Below are positions 44,626 through 52,829 of a DNA stretch of 58,417 bases, piece by piece. The position numbers and the translations under genes were made by a program. How positions within the stretch are numbered: the first letter of the stretch is position 1; every line of letters starts with the position of its first letter. Source of the stretch: CAZGTQ01 sp964528575 (GTDB taxonomy: Bacteria; Planctomycetota; UBA1135; GCA-002686595); NCBI GenBank assembly GCA_964528575.1, contig CAZGTQ010000376.1:1-58417 (forward strand), read 5' to 3'. Below the pieces are notes generated by a model. It was given only the letters and a program-made list of their open reading frames with translations. It made no database searches and had not been told where the DNA came from.

Positions 44626-46175
44626 GACGTGTCGCCCGCCCGCCGGCCGAGCTCGAGCCGCGGTTCCGAGCGCCACGCGAGGAACACGCAGCCGAGAACC
44701 GCGATCGGAGCGACGTGCAGCATCAGCCGATCGGGCAATGCGAACGAGAACAGCCTATCGAGTTCCCACGGCGTGACGAGGAAGATCGTGAAGTAGAGCG
44801 CGAGCGAGCCGAGCACCACCGTCGTCGCGAGCCAGGCGTCGCCCCGCACGAGCGCGCGCGGTCGCGCCGCGCGCACGAGGAGCGCGACCCCGAAGAGCGG
44901 CCACAGCAGGCTCCAGTGCGCGACACTCACGAACGCGTCGGCGAACGCGGTGACGACGTCGGACCCGCGCGCCGCTTGCTCGAGCCAGTCGGCCAGTGCG
45001 AGGCGCTGGGGATAGCTCTCGTCGACCGCGGGGATCGCGCGGCGGAACCAGAGCCACGGCGCGACCGCGACTGCGGCGCCGAGGATCCACGTCGCGCACG
45101 CCCGGAGCCGCGGTCGCTGGGCCGGGCTCGCGAGCGCTCCGACGCCGACCGCCAGCACGAGCACGGCGGCGAGCGCGAGACCCTCGTTCTTCATGAGCAT
45201 CGCCGCGCCGAGCGCGATCGCGGCGATGCGCGCATCCGCCCCCGCTGCCGCGCGGCCGGCGCTCGGCAGCCCACGCGCCACGTGCACGAACGCAGCGAAG
45301 AGGCACGCGGCGAGCGGCAGGTCGCCGCCCCCGCCGAGCACCCAGCCGCGCGCCGCGACGAACGGGGCCGCGTCGGGCCAGACGCGCGTAGCGAGCTCGG
45401 GGCCGAGCACGAGCCCGGCGAGGGCGGGCAGCGTGCGCTCGTGCGGCAAGCGGATCGCGAACAGGAACGGCAGGCTCAGCCACAGGAGGCTCGCGGCGAT
45501 CGCCGCGACGCGGCCGCGCTCGCGCGCGCTCGACCAGAGCAGCCCCGCGACCGCCGCCGCGAACAGGCCGTGGAACAGGCGCGCCGCGTCGCCGTCGAAC
45601 GCGCCGCCGACGAGCGCGAGCAGACACTGCAGCGCGGGCAGACCGGGCGGGTAGCCGGGGTGCGTCATCACGCGCCCCACCGGGCCGGCGAGGTCGGTCC
45701 ACGCGCCCGTCCCGAAGCCCTCGCGCCAGAGCACCTGGCCCTTGTGCGCGAAGTGGAACGTCGGGTCGAAGTCGATCAGCGGTTGGGTCGCGGAGGCGAA
45801 CACGCAGAACGCGGCGAGCAGGACGCACGTCGCGGCGCCGAGGCGCTGCAGAGGGGTCCACGGCTCGGCGGGCGCGGCAGGCCGCCGCGCCCGCTCGGCG
45901 CTGCAACGCTCTGCGCGGCACGCCGCGGCCCTGACGAGGGCCGCGAGACCCGCCGCCGCGACGAGCGCGAGCGCGAGCCGGGTCGGCCCGCTCGGGAGCG
46001 GTCCGAGCGCGAGCACGAGCGCGGGCACGAGCACCGCCGCCGCGGACGCGCCGACGATCCACGCGAGCGAGGCGGCCTCGAGCCGCGAGCGGCCCGGCGC
46101 GCTCCCGCACAGCGCGAGCACGGCGTGGCCGGCGAGCCACAGCGCGGCAGCGGTCGCCAGCGCCGCCGGCGTCAT
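44622..46175 (-). CDS. GT-C-like multi-span membrane protein, cassette B
   Basis: A 517-residue paralogue of the protein at 31403-33004. Shared motifs: DFDPTFHFAHKGQVLWREGF, MTHPGYPPGLPAL, KNEGLAL, LVTPWELDRLF and FALPDRLMLHVAP. About 11 helices. It is preceded by the small anchored protein (4-base overlap) and followed by the ligase (4-base overlap), the same order as cassette A. Likely a lipid-linked sugar transferase; substrates unknown. Confidence 0.85.
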   Translation of the reverse strand: MTPAALATAAALWLAGHAVLALCGSAPGRSRLEAASLAWIVGASAAAVLVPALVLALGPLPSGPTRLALALVAAAGLAALVRAAACRAERCSAERARRPAAPAEPWTPLQRLGAATCVLLAAFCVFASATQPLIDFDPTFHFAHKGQVLWREGFGTGAWTDLAGPVGRVMTHPGYPPGLPALQCLLALVGGAFDGDAARLFHGLFAAAVAGLLWSSARERGRVAAIAASLLWLSLPFLFAIRLPHERTLPALAGLVLGPELATRVWPDAAPFVAARGWVLGGGGDLPLAACLFAAFVHVARGLPSAGRAAAGADARIAAIALGAAMLMKNEGLALAAVLVLAVGVGALASPAQRPRLRACATWILGAAVAVAPWLWFRRAIPAVDESYPQRLALADWLEQAARGSDVVTAFADAFVSVAHWSLLWPLFGVALLVRAARPRALVRGDAWLATTVVLGSLALYFTIFLVTPWELDRLFSFALPDRLMLHVAPIAVLGCVFLAWRSEPRLELGRRAGDTS

Positions 46176-46915
46176 CCGCCGTCCGTGCCCTCGTCCGGCC
46201 CCTCGAAACGGCTCGGCGCGGGCCGCCGGCGACCGCGCATCAGCTCTTCCTCGCTCGGCAGAGGGATGCGCACGGGCTTCTCGCCGCGCAGGTCGTACAG
46301 CTCGACGTGGTCGGGCTCGAAGTCGCTCGTCACCGGGTAGCGCAGCTCGAAGCCGATGCCGCGCTCGCGGATCGCCGGCAGGTCGCGCGCGCGGATGCGC
46401 TCGAGCTCGACGACGCGCGCGAAGTTCGCGCTCTCCGAGCTGTCGGTGTCGAGCGTCTTGGTGTGGTACTCGAGCCAGGCGGGGTAGTCGACGAGCGTGC
46501 CGCTCGCGAGCGCGGGCTCGCGCACGTAGATGCGGCGCGGGTAGAGCGCGTGGTTGAGGAACAGGTACCAGCGTGCGCGGCCGCGCGGGTCGCGCACGAC
46601 GGTCGGCGTGACGAGGATGCCGCAGTCCTCGGGCAACCGCTCGCGCAGGAGCTCCGCGAAGCGCAGGAAGCTCGGCTGGAACCAGGGCGTGTTGCGGTAG
46701 ATCAGGCGCTGGTCCGCCGGCGACATCCCCGCGCGCTCGACCGCCCATTCGCGCGTGTACTGGACGGCGAACAGGACGGGCACGACGGCGAACGCGAAGC
46801 AGACGCCCAGCAGCGCGCGCAGGAAGGGCGGAGGCGGCTCGAAGCGCTCGGGCGCGGCGCGCGACGGGTCGCCCGTCGGCTCGATCGTCGGCTCGATCGT
46901 CGGCGCGTCCGGCAT
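46172..46915 (-). CDS. Membrane-anchored protein of the glycan cassette (copy B), unknown function
   Basis: A 247-residue paralogue of the protein at 30831-31406. It has an extra N-terminal proline-rich cytoplasmic head with a duplicated IEPT (TIEPTIEPTGD), a helix (LRALLGVCFAFAVVPVLFAV), then the shared core RWYLFLNHALYPRRIYVREP, LASGTLVDYPAWLEYH, and a longer C-terminal tail. It lies 4 bases after the sulfatase-fold gene stop. Conservation of this core between the two cassettes is the main evidence that it is a functional unit. Confidence 0.85.
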   Translation of the reverse strand: MPDAPTIEPTIEPTGDPSRAAPERFEPPPPFLRALLGVCFAFAVVPVLFAVQYTREWAVERAGMSPADQRLIYRNTPWFQPSFLRFAELLRERLPEDCGILVTPTVVRDPRGRARWYLFLNHALYPRRIYVREPALASGTLVDYPAWLEYHTKTLDTDSSESANFARVVELERIRARDLPAIRERGIGFELRYPVTSDFEPDHVELYDLRGEKPVRIPLPSEEELMRGRRRPAPSRFEGPDEGTDGG

Positions 46916-46919
46916 GCCG

Positions 46920-48383
46920 CTAAAGGTAGCCGAGGCGCTTCATCTCCTGCACGAGCGAATCGGGCAGGAGCGCGCCGGAGTGACCAGGCGTCGAAGGCAG
47001 CTCGGCGCGCCGGCGCTCGAGCTCGCGCAACGCGTCGCGCAGCTCGGCGGCCGCGGGGAGCGGGGCCGTGTCGAGGTCGCGGAAGCGGCGCGGCGAGCCC
47101 TCGCCCGGATCGCGCTCGAGGTCGAAGACCAGCCCCTCGCCCGCTTCGTGATCCCACACGACCTTGCGGTCGCTCAGGCGCAGTCCCGAGAGGCGGAAGC
47201 CGCGGAACGCGACGTCGAGGTCGAGGTGCTGCGGGAAGCCGGGATGCTCGGGGTCTTCCCACAGCGGCCGCAGGCTGCGCCCCGCGACGTACGCCGGCGC
47301 CGGCACGTCGCACAGGTCCGCGACCGTCGGCAGCACGTCCTGGATGCGCGCCTGCCCCTGCGGGCGCACGCCGGCCGGCAAGTGGCCGGGCCAGCGCATC
47401 ACGAGCGGGATGCGCACCGACTCGTCGTAGAGCGTGCGCTGGTGGCCCTTCTTGCCGTGCTCGTAGAACTCGTCGCCGTGGTCGGACGTCACGACGACGA
47501 GGGTGTCGTCCGCGACGCCCAGCTCGTCGAGCAGCGCGAGCAGGCGCGCGACGTGGTCGTCGGTGTAGCGGATCTCGGCGTCGTAGAGCGAGAGGATGTG
47601 GCCCATCTCGCGCTGCGACCACACCTCGCGCGAGTGGATCCAGTTCTCCCCCGTCGCGCGCCCGCTGTACGAGGGGTCGAAGAGCGCGCGGTACTCCTCG
47701 GCCGGCGCGTAGTCGTAGTGCGGGTCCCACCAATGGACGAAGGCGAAGAAGCGCTCGCCCGCGCCGACGCGCTCGCGGATCCACGCCGCGCTCTCGTCGA
47801 ACAGCCGCGGGCTCGTCAGGCCGCTGTGCGAATCGCGGTGGTAGGGCGCGATCGCGTCCGGGTCCTCGGTCGAGAACGCGTCGAGCGGGACGTGGATCTC
47901 GCTGCAGTTCACGTAGCGGTCGAAGCCCTGGCCGAAGCCGAACGCGGGGTGCAGGTTCGGCCCGCTGAAGAAGCCCGCCGTCGCCCAGCCGCGCGCCCGC
48001 AGGAGCTCGGCGAGCGTGTCGAGCGCCGGGTCGAGCCGCTCCTCCGGCCCCGTGACGCCGTGGACGCGGTCGGGGAGCCCGGTGAGGAGCGCGACGTGCG
48101 CGGGGAGGGTCCACGAGGTCGTGCTCACCGCGTCGAGAAAGAGCACGCCCTCGGCGGCGAGCCGGTCGACCGCGGGCATCGTCGACAGGTCGGGCCGCAG
48201 CGGGTTCTGGTAGCCGTAGGCGCTGACGTGGTCGCGGCGCAGGCTGTCGATCGAGACCAGCAGCACGTTCGGCCGCTCCGCCCCGCCGTCCCCGCAAGCG
48301 CCCAGCGCGGCCGCGAGGGCGGCGACGAGGGCGCGGGCGAGGCCGGCGGCCGCTGCGCCGCGTTCGGTTCGGTGGGGCCCCAT
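46920..48383 (-). CDS. Sulfatase-fold lipoprotein, cassette B
   Basis: A 487-residue paralogue of the protein at 29273-30814. Lipobox LGAC; LLVSIDSLRRDHVSAYGYQ; TTSWTLPAHVALLTGLPD (Thr92 in the nucleophile place); TAGFFSGPNLHPAFGFGQGF; FVHWWDPHYDYAP; VTSDHGDEFYEHGKKGH; C-terminus KRLGYL. It has no formylglycine motif, so true sulfate release is doubtful; a phosphoesterase or transferase role is as likely. First gene of cassette B. Its upstream gap of 83 bases is shared with the divergent gene at 48467. Confidence 0.9.
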   Translation of the reverse strand: MGPHRTERGAAAAGLARALVAALAAALGACGDGGAERPNVLLVSIDSLRRDHVSAYGYQNPLRPDLSTMPAVDRLAAEGVLFLDAVSTTSWTLPAHVALLTGLPDRVHGVTGPEERLDPALDTLAELLRARGWATAGFFSGPNLHPAFGFGQGFDRYVNCSEIHVPLDAFSTEDPDAIAPYHRDSHSGLTSPRLFDESAAWIRERVGAGERFFAFVHWWDPHYDYAPAEEYRALFDPSYSGRATGENWIHSREVWSQREMGHILSLYDAEIRYTDDHVARLLALLDELGVADDTLVVVTSDHGDEFYEHGKKGHQRTLYDESVRIPLVMRWPGHLPAGVRPQGQARIQDVLPTVADLCDVPAPAYVAGRSLRPLWEDPEHPGFPQHLDLDVAFRGFRLSGLRLSDRKVVWDHEAGEGLVFDLERDPGEGSPRRFRDLDTAPLPAAAELRDALRELERRRAELPSTPGHSGALLPDSLVQEMKRLGYL

Positions 48384-48466
48384 GCCGCCCAGAAGGATAG
48401 CGCAGCTCGCGCCCCGATCGCCGCCGGCGCTTGGCTCGCGCGCTCCGGGAACGAGAATGGGGACCC

Positions 48467-49255
48467 GTGGACTTCCTGCTCGAGTGCATCGGCTTCCCGC
48501 CGGGCCACGACCTGGGCGCGCTCGCCCGCGCGGTCGAGGCGAAGGGCGAGCCCACGCCCTGGCGTGGGCCGACCGGGATCCACAAGCGGCTGCCGCTGGT
48601 CGGCGGCCTCGAGGTGCAGCTCGACCACGACGACGGCGAGCCCGAGCCGACGCTCTGGCCGCACTACCGGGTCCACTCGCGCGTGCGCGTCGAGGTGCAC
48701 GAGCTCTCGCGCGTGCCCGACTCGCCGTTCGACGTCCTCTTGCAAGGAGTCGCGAATCCGCGGCTGCCCGACGAGGACCTCGCGCTCGACGACGCGTACC
48801 CGCTGTGCACGTACCTGATCGACCGGCGGCGGCTGCCGGGCGCGCTGCCGCGCGGGCACGTGCTGGCGGTGAGCATCGCCGGCTTCGCGCTCGACGTGAC
48901 GTACGTCGGGCCGGACGAGGGCGCGCGCGACGCCGCGATCCTCGAGGCGCCGCGCGGCGCGCGCTTCACGCCGCTCGGCGCGAGCAACGATCCCGGCGGC
49001 TGCATGGACGTGTCCGCGCGCGTGCGCGCCGTGCGCCACCTCGTCAACCCGATGACGCTCGTCGCCGTCGAGGTCGTCGAGATCGACGCGCCGGGACGCC
49101 CGCTGCAGCTCTTCATGAGCCGCTGGCAGCTCGAGCAGGACGACCTGCCCGCCCCGCGGCCGGGGTGGCGCGTCGAGGGCTGCTTCCTGTTCACCGGACG
49201 CGTCGCGGGCGGGCTGCCGCCGCCGCAGGCGCACGCGGGCGGAGCGTTCGGTTGA
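48467..49255 (+). CDS. Protein of unknown function
   Basis: A 262-residue soluble-looking protein, not recognised. The GTG at 48467 (MDFLLECIGFPPGHDLGALA) is chosen; a TTG at 48431 would add 12 residues. No signal peptide or membrane helix. The middle is beta-rich (LVGGLEVQLDHDDGEPEPTL, HSRVRVEVHELSRVP) and the last part reads FTPLGASNDPGGCMDVSARV, GRPLQLFMSRWQLEQDD. Three cysteines, no CxxC. The stop overlaps the TTG of the DUF2723-like gene by 4 bases, so they are probably co-expressed. Confidence 0.75.
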   Translation: MDFLLECIGFPPGHDLGALARAVEAKGEPTPWRGPTGIHKRLPLVGGLEVQLDHDDGEPEPTLWPHYRVHSRVRVEVHELSRVPDSPFDVLLQGVANPRLPDEDLALDDAYPLCTYLIDRRRLPGALPRGHVLAVSIAGFALDVTYVGPDEGARDAAILEAPRGARFTPLGASNDPGGCMDVSARVRAVRHLVNPMTLVAVEVVEIDAPGRPLQLFMSRWQLEQDDLPAPRPGWRVEGCFLFTGRVAGGLPPPQAHAGGAFG

Positions 49256-51138
49256 GCGCGACCGACGCGGCGGCCGCGGCGGCCGCGAACGATCCGGGCG
49301 CCGCCGGCGCCGCGCGGCTGCACGGTTCCGCAGCGGCGGCGGCGTGGGTCGCGTTCGCGGCGGCGGCGGCGTGGTTCGCGTGGCGCGCGGCGCCCGGCGT
49401 CACGTTCGAGGACGCGGGCGAGCTCGCGGCCGCGGCCGCGACGCTCGGCGTGCCCCACCCGCCGGGCTATCCCCTGCTCATGCTCGTCGGGCGCGCGTGG
49501 ATCCTCCTGTGCGCGCCGCTCGGCGCCGAGCCGGCGCGCGCGCTGAACCTGCTCTCGGCGCTGTGCGCCGCGGGCGCGGCGGCGCTCCTCGTGCGCACCG
49601 CGCAGCGCGCCGGCGCGAGCGCGGGCGCGGCGCTGTGTGCCGCCGTGCTGTGCGTCCTCGCGCCGACGTTCGCCGCGCAGGCGGTCGTCACCGAGGTCTA
49701 CGCGCTCGCGGCGCTCCTCCAGGCGGCGTTCCTGCTCGTCGCGCTGACCCGCCCGCGGCCGGCGCTGCCTGCGTTCTTCCTGCTCGGGCTCGCGACGAGC
49801 GCGCACCAGGTCTCGCTCTGTCTCGCGCCCGTCGCGCTCGTCGCGACCTGGCGCTCGCTGCGCAGCGGCGCCGAGCCGCGGCGCGCCCGCGCCGTCGCCG
49901 GGCGCGCCGCGCTCGCGTTCGCCGCCGGCCTGTTGCCGTTCGCGTACGTCCCGCTCGCCGCGGCACGCCGGCCGCCGGTCGACTGGGGCGGGATCGACTC
50001 GTTCGGCGACTTCGCGCGGCACGTGTCGCGCGCGGCGTACCGCACCGACCTCGAGCGCGACTGGGGCGCCCAGCTCGCGTTCCTCGCCGAGCAGCTCGCC
50101 GGACAGTGGCCGCTCGCCCTCGTGCTCGGCGCGCTCGCGCTCGCCGCGGGCCGGCGCGCGGTGCCGGCGCACGCGACGCGCGGAGCGCTGCTCGCGGCGG
50201 CCGGGCTCGCCGCGGGGCTTCTCTGGGGCGTGAACTACCCGCTCGAGCCGGCCGCGAAGGCGCGGCTCGCCGGCTCGTACACGCCGCTCGTGCTCGCGAC
50301 GTCGCTCGTCGTCGCGCTGGGTGTCGCGGGGCTCGAGCGCGTGCTGCGCGAGCGCGGGCGCGCGCGAGCGAGCCGCCCCGGCCCGCTGCGCAGTCCGCTG
50401 CTCTGGACGCTGCTCTGGCCCGTGACGCTGCTCGCGCTCGCGCTCCCTTGGCGCGCCGAGACGCTGCGCGGCGCGGGAAACCGTCGCCGCGACGACGCGG
50501 CGGCGCGCTACGCGGCGGCGGTGCTCGACGCGGCGCCGGCCCACGCGACGCTCGTCGTCTCGAGCACGGCGTACAGCGACGTGCTGTTCTTCCCGTTGCT
50601 CTACGCGCAGGTCGCGCAGGAGCGGCGCCCCGACGTCGTCGTGATCGAGCGCGCACTGCTGTCGCAGGAGTGGTACCGCGCGCAGCTCGCGCGGCGCGAC
50701 CCGGGCCTCGCGCCGGCGCTCGAGCGGCTCGCGTCGACGCTCGCGGCGCGCTCCGACCTCGCGGCGACGCCGCGCGGACGGCGGCTCGCGAGCGCGCCGT
50801 TCGTCGGCGCGCTCGCCGACCGCGCGAACCGCCCGCTCGTGCTCGTCGGCCGCCGGCCGAGCGCGAACCTGCTCGGCGGGCGCACGGCGGTCGCGGGGCC
50901 GCACCTGTGGCACGTGCTGGCGCGCGGCGCGGCGCGCGGGGAGGCGCCGAGCGACGCGCCGGCCGCGTGGACGTGGCTGCCCGCGACCGACGCGGATCCG
51001 TGGACGGCGGAGCTGCGCGCGATGGCGCGTGAGCGCGACCTCGAGCGGGCGCGCGCGCTCGAGGAGGCGGGCGACGCCGGCGCCGCGCAGCGGCTGCGCG
51101 CGTGGTGGGACGCGGACGGGACGCCGGCCGGGAGCTAG
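49252..51138 (+). CDS. DUF2723-like (protein O-mannosyltransferase-like) membrane protein
   Basis: A 628-residue protein, TTG start overlapping the previous gene. After an alanine-rich head and first helix the family motif appears: VTFEDAGELAAAAATLGVPH followed by PPGYPLLMLVGRAW. Then VVTEVYALAALLQAAFL and about ten helices. The C-terminal 190 residues are soluble (STAYSDVLFFPLLYAQVAQE, VVVIERALLSQEWYRAQL). DUF2723/POMT-like proteins are predicted to move sugars from polyprenyl-phosphate donors to exported proteins or lipids; this member's substrate is unknown. Confidence 0.88.
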   Translation: MSATDAAAAAAANDPGAAGAARLHGSAAAAAWVAFAAAAAWFAWRAAPGVTFEDAGELAAAAATLGVPHPPGYPLLMLVGRAWILLCAPLGAEPARALNLLSALCAAGAAALLVRTAQRAGASAGAALCAAVLCVLAPTFAAQAVVTEVYALAALLQAAFLLVALTRPRPALPAFFLLGLATSAHQVSLCLAPVALVATWRSLRSGAEPRRARAVAGRAALAFAAGLLPFAYVPLAAARRPPVDWGGIDSFGDFARHVSRAAYRTDLERDWGAQLAFLAEQLAGQWPLALVLGALALAAGRRAVPAHATRGALLAAAGLAAGLLWGVNYPLEPAAKARLAGSYTPLVLATSLVVALGVAGLERVLRERGRARASRPGPLRSPLLWTLLWPVTLLALALPWRAETLRGAGNRRRDDAAARYAAAVLDAAPAHATLVVSSTAYSDVLFFPLLYAQVAQERRPDVVVIERALLSQEWYRAQLARRDPGLAPALERLASTLAARSDLAATPRGRRLASAPFVGALADRANRPLVLVGRRPSANLLGGRTAVAGPHLWHVLARGAARGEAPSDAPAAWTWLPATDADPWTAELRAMARERDLERARALEEAGDAGAAQRLRAWWDADGTPAGS

Positions 51139-51148
51139 CCCGGGCTAG
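51135..51148. terminator. Palindrome holding the stops of two convergent genes
   Basis: CTAGCCCGGGCTAG is a perfect 14-base palindrome in which the plus-strand TAG (51136-51138) and the minus-strand TAG (51145-51147) are both stop codons. It can fold as a 5-base-pair stem with a CCGG loop. Only 6 bases separate the genes. Confidence 0.4.
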
Positions 51149-52530
51149 AACTCCTGCTTGCCCTCGCGCGCCGACAGCTCGCGCCAGGTGAGCGACTCGA
51201 GCAACGCGTCGATCTCGCGCTCGTCGGCGCCGTACCACGACGCGAAGAAGACCTGATCGGTGCCGATCGCGTCGACGCGCACGCCCGCGCCTTCGGCGTC
51301 GTGGTCCGCCGCGAGGCGCAGGTTCGACTCGAGGATGCGGCCGCGGGCGCTCTCGGCGGCCGCGAGGAACTCGCCGGCGTCCGCGGGCGTGTCCCAGACC
51401 GACACGGAGACGACCGCGCGCGCGCCGTCCTTGGCGAGCAGCACGTAGCGGTCGCCGCCCCAGCCCTCGGCGGCCTCGTTCGTGTACTGGATCCGCATCA
51501 CGGCGACCGCGTTCTTGCCCAGGTCGATGCTCGCGCGCTCCTCCGGCGGGTTCGCGAAGAGCGCGAGGCCGAGCTCGCCGAGCGTGTCCTCGGACTCGAC
51601 GCGCCAGCCCGCGTGCAGGACGCCGGGGTGGAACGCCAGCTCGCGCGGCTCGTCGCGATCCTCCTCGTTCCAGTACTTGTCCGGGTGCAGGATCTGCTCG
51701 GTCGAGCGCGGCGGGTCGGTGAACGCCGCGGCGATGTCCTCGTTCTTCGGCCGCTTGACCTGCGCCACCATCGCGCTCTCGGTACGCACGAGGAACGCGA
51801 GGCCGCGCATGTAGGACGCGAGCAGCGGCTTCCAGATGTACTCGGGCGCGCGGCTCATCGCCTCGGACTCGAGCCCCGGGACGTCCTCGAGGTCGGACGG
51901 CTTGAGACGCTTCCGCTTGATCGCGTCGATCATCCACGCGTTCATCATCGCGGTCCCGCTGCCCTCGACGACGGCGTGGTACGCCAACTGGGCGTCGCTG
52001 TTGCCCGCGAGCCGGTCGAGCGTGCCGTCGATGTCGTAGAGCTGGTCGTCGAGCGCGTGCGTGAGCTCGTGCGCGAGGATGACGTGCGCGAGGTCGCCCT
52101 GGAACGAGTCCATCAGGTAGAACGCCTCGGTCGACGGGTCGTAGAAGCCGCCGACCTGCTCCTCGAGCACGTCCATCGTCGTCGCGAGCAGGTCCATGTC
52201 GGGCGGCAGGAGCCCGAGCAGCTTGCTCACGGTCTCCTCCGCGCGCAGCTCCTGGGGCGTCGTGTCGCGCTCCATGCGCTTCTTCGCGTACTCGAGGAAG
52301 CCCTCGCGCGACGCGAGCGCGACGGCGACCGGCCGCGGGAACGCCACTCCGCGCATCTCCTCGAGATCCGCGGCGATCTCCTTCGTCAGCTCTTCGAGCC
52401 GCTCTTGGGAGAGCTCGTCCGCGCCCGTCGCGCGCGGCTTGGCTTCGGCGGAGGACTCGGGCACGTCGACGATCGCCGCGAAAGCGACGAGCGGCGCGGC
52501 GATCAGGAGGGCACGGTGGGCGAGGGTCAT
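51145..52530 (-). CDS. Putative exported zinc metallopeptidase (HExxH)
   Basis: A 461-residue protein with a signal peptide (LAHRALLIAAPLVAFAAI). The zinc motif is LAHELTHALDDQ (His154-Glu155, His158); GGFYDPSTEAFYLM lies just before it, and VVEGSGTAMMNAWMI about 50 residues later could supply the third ligand (Glu). This arrangement (gluzincin-like, Gly-rich strand then HELTHA) is seen in uncharacterised bacterial metallopeptidases. The C-terminal half is beta-rich (TNEAAEGWGGDRYVLLAKDG, DQVFFASWYGADEREI). No adjacent partner; alone on the minus strand. Confidence 0.82.
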   Translation of the reverse strand: MTLAHRALLIAAPLVAFAAIVDVPESSAEAKPRATGADELSQERLEELTKEIAADLEEMRGVAFPRPVAVALASREGFLEYAKKRMERDTTPQELRAEETVSKLLGLLPPDMDLLATTMDVLEEQVGGFYDPSTEAFYLMDSFQGDLAHVILAHELTHALDDQLYDIDGTLDRLAGNSDAQLAYHAVVEGSGTAMMNAWMIDAIKRKRLKPSDLEDVPGLESEAMSRAPEYIWKPLLASYMRGLAFLVRTESAMVAQVKRPKNEDIAAAFTDPPRSTEQILHPDKYWNEEDRDEPRELAFHPGVLHAGWRVESEDTLGELGLALFANPPEERASIDLGKNAVAVMRIQYTNEAAEGWGGDRYVLLAKDGARAVVSVSVWDTPADAGEFLAAAESARGRILESNLRLAADHDAEGAGVRVDAIGTDQVFFASWYGADEREIDALLESLTWRELSAREGKQEF

Positions 52531-52829
52531 CGCAGGGGCTCCGGGGAGGCAGCGGACGGGACCGGGCGAACGAGCGCAACTCGGGTCGCTCTGTCGTCCG
52601 GCTCGGCCGAGCCTCGTGACGAGGCCAGCCGGTCTAGCGGGGAACATACACCTTCGCGGCTGCTCTGGTGCGGACAGATGCGTGCGAGCCGCCGGACGGA
52701 CGGCGGATGCACGGCGGGTAGCACGGCTCGTAGCACGGCGAAGCACGGAGCGTGCCGCGCGTTTGCATGGCCGCGGGGGGCTTGGCAGGATTCGCCCGCT
52801 CCCGCGTCCCCCTCCCCCGAGGATTCCCC
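52531..52829. other. Intergenic region with short direct repeats upstream of the symporter gene
   Basis: 299 bases without a convincing gene. GCACGG recurs at 52709, 52721, 52733 and 52743 (spacings 12, 12 and 10), partly as AGCACGGC. A weak promoter-like pair, TTGCAT (52763-52768) and CAGGAT (52786-52791) with 17 bases between, could serve the symporter gene. Confidence 0.4.
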
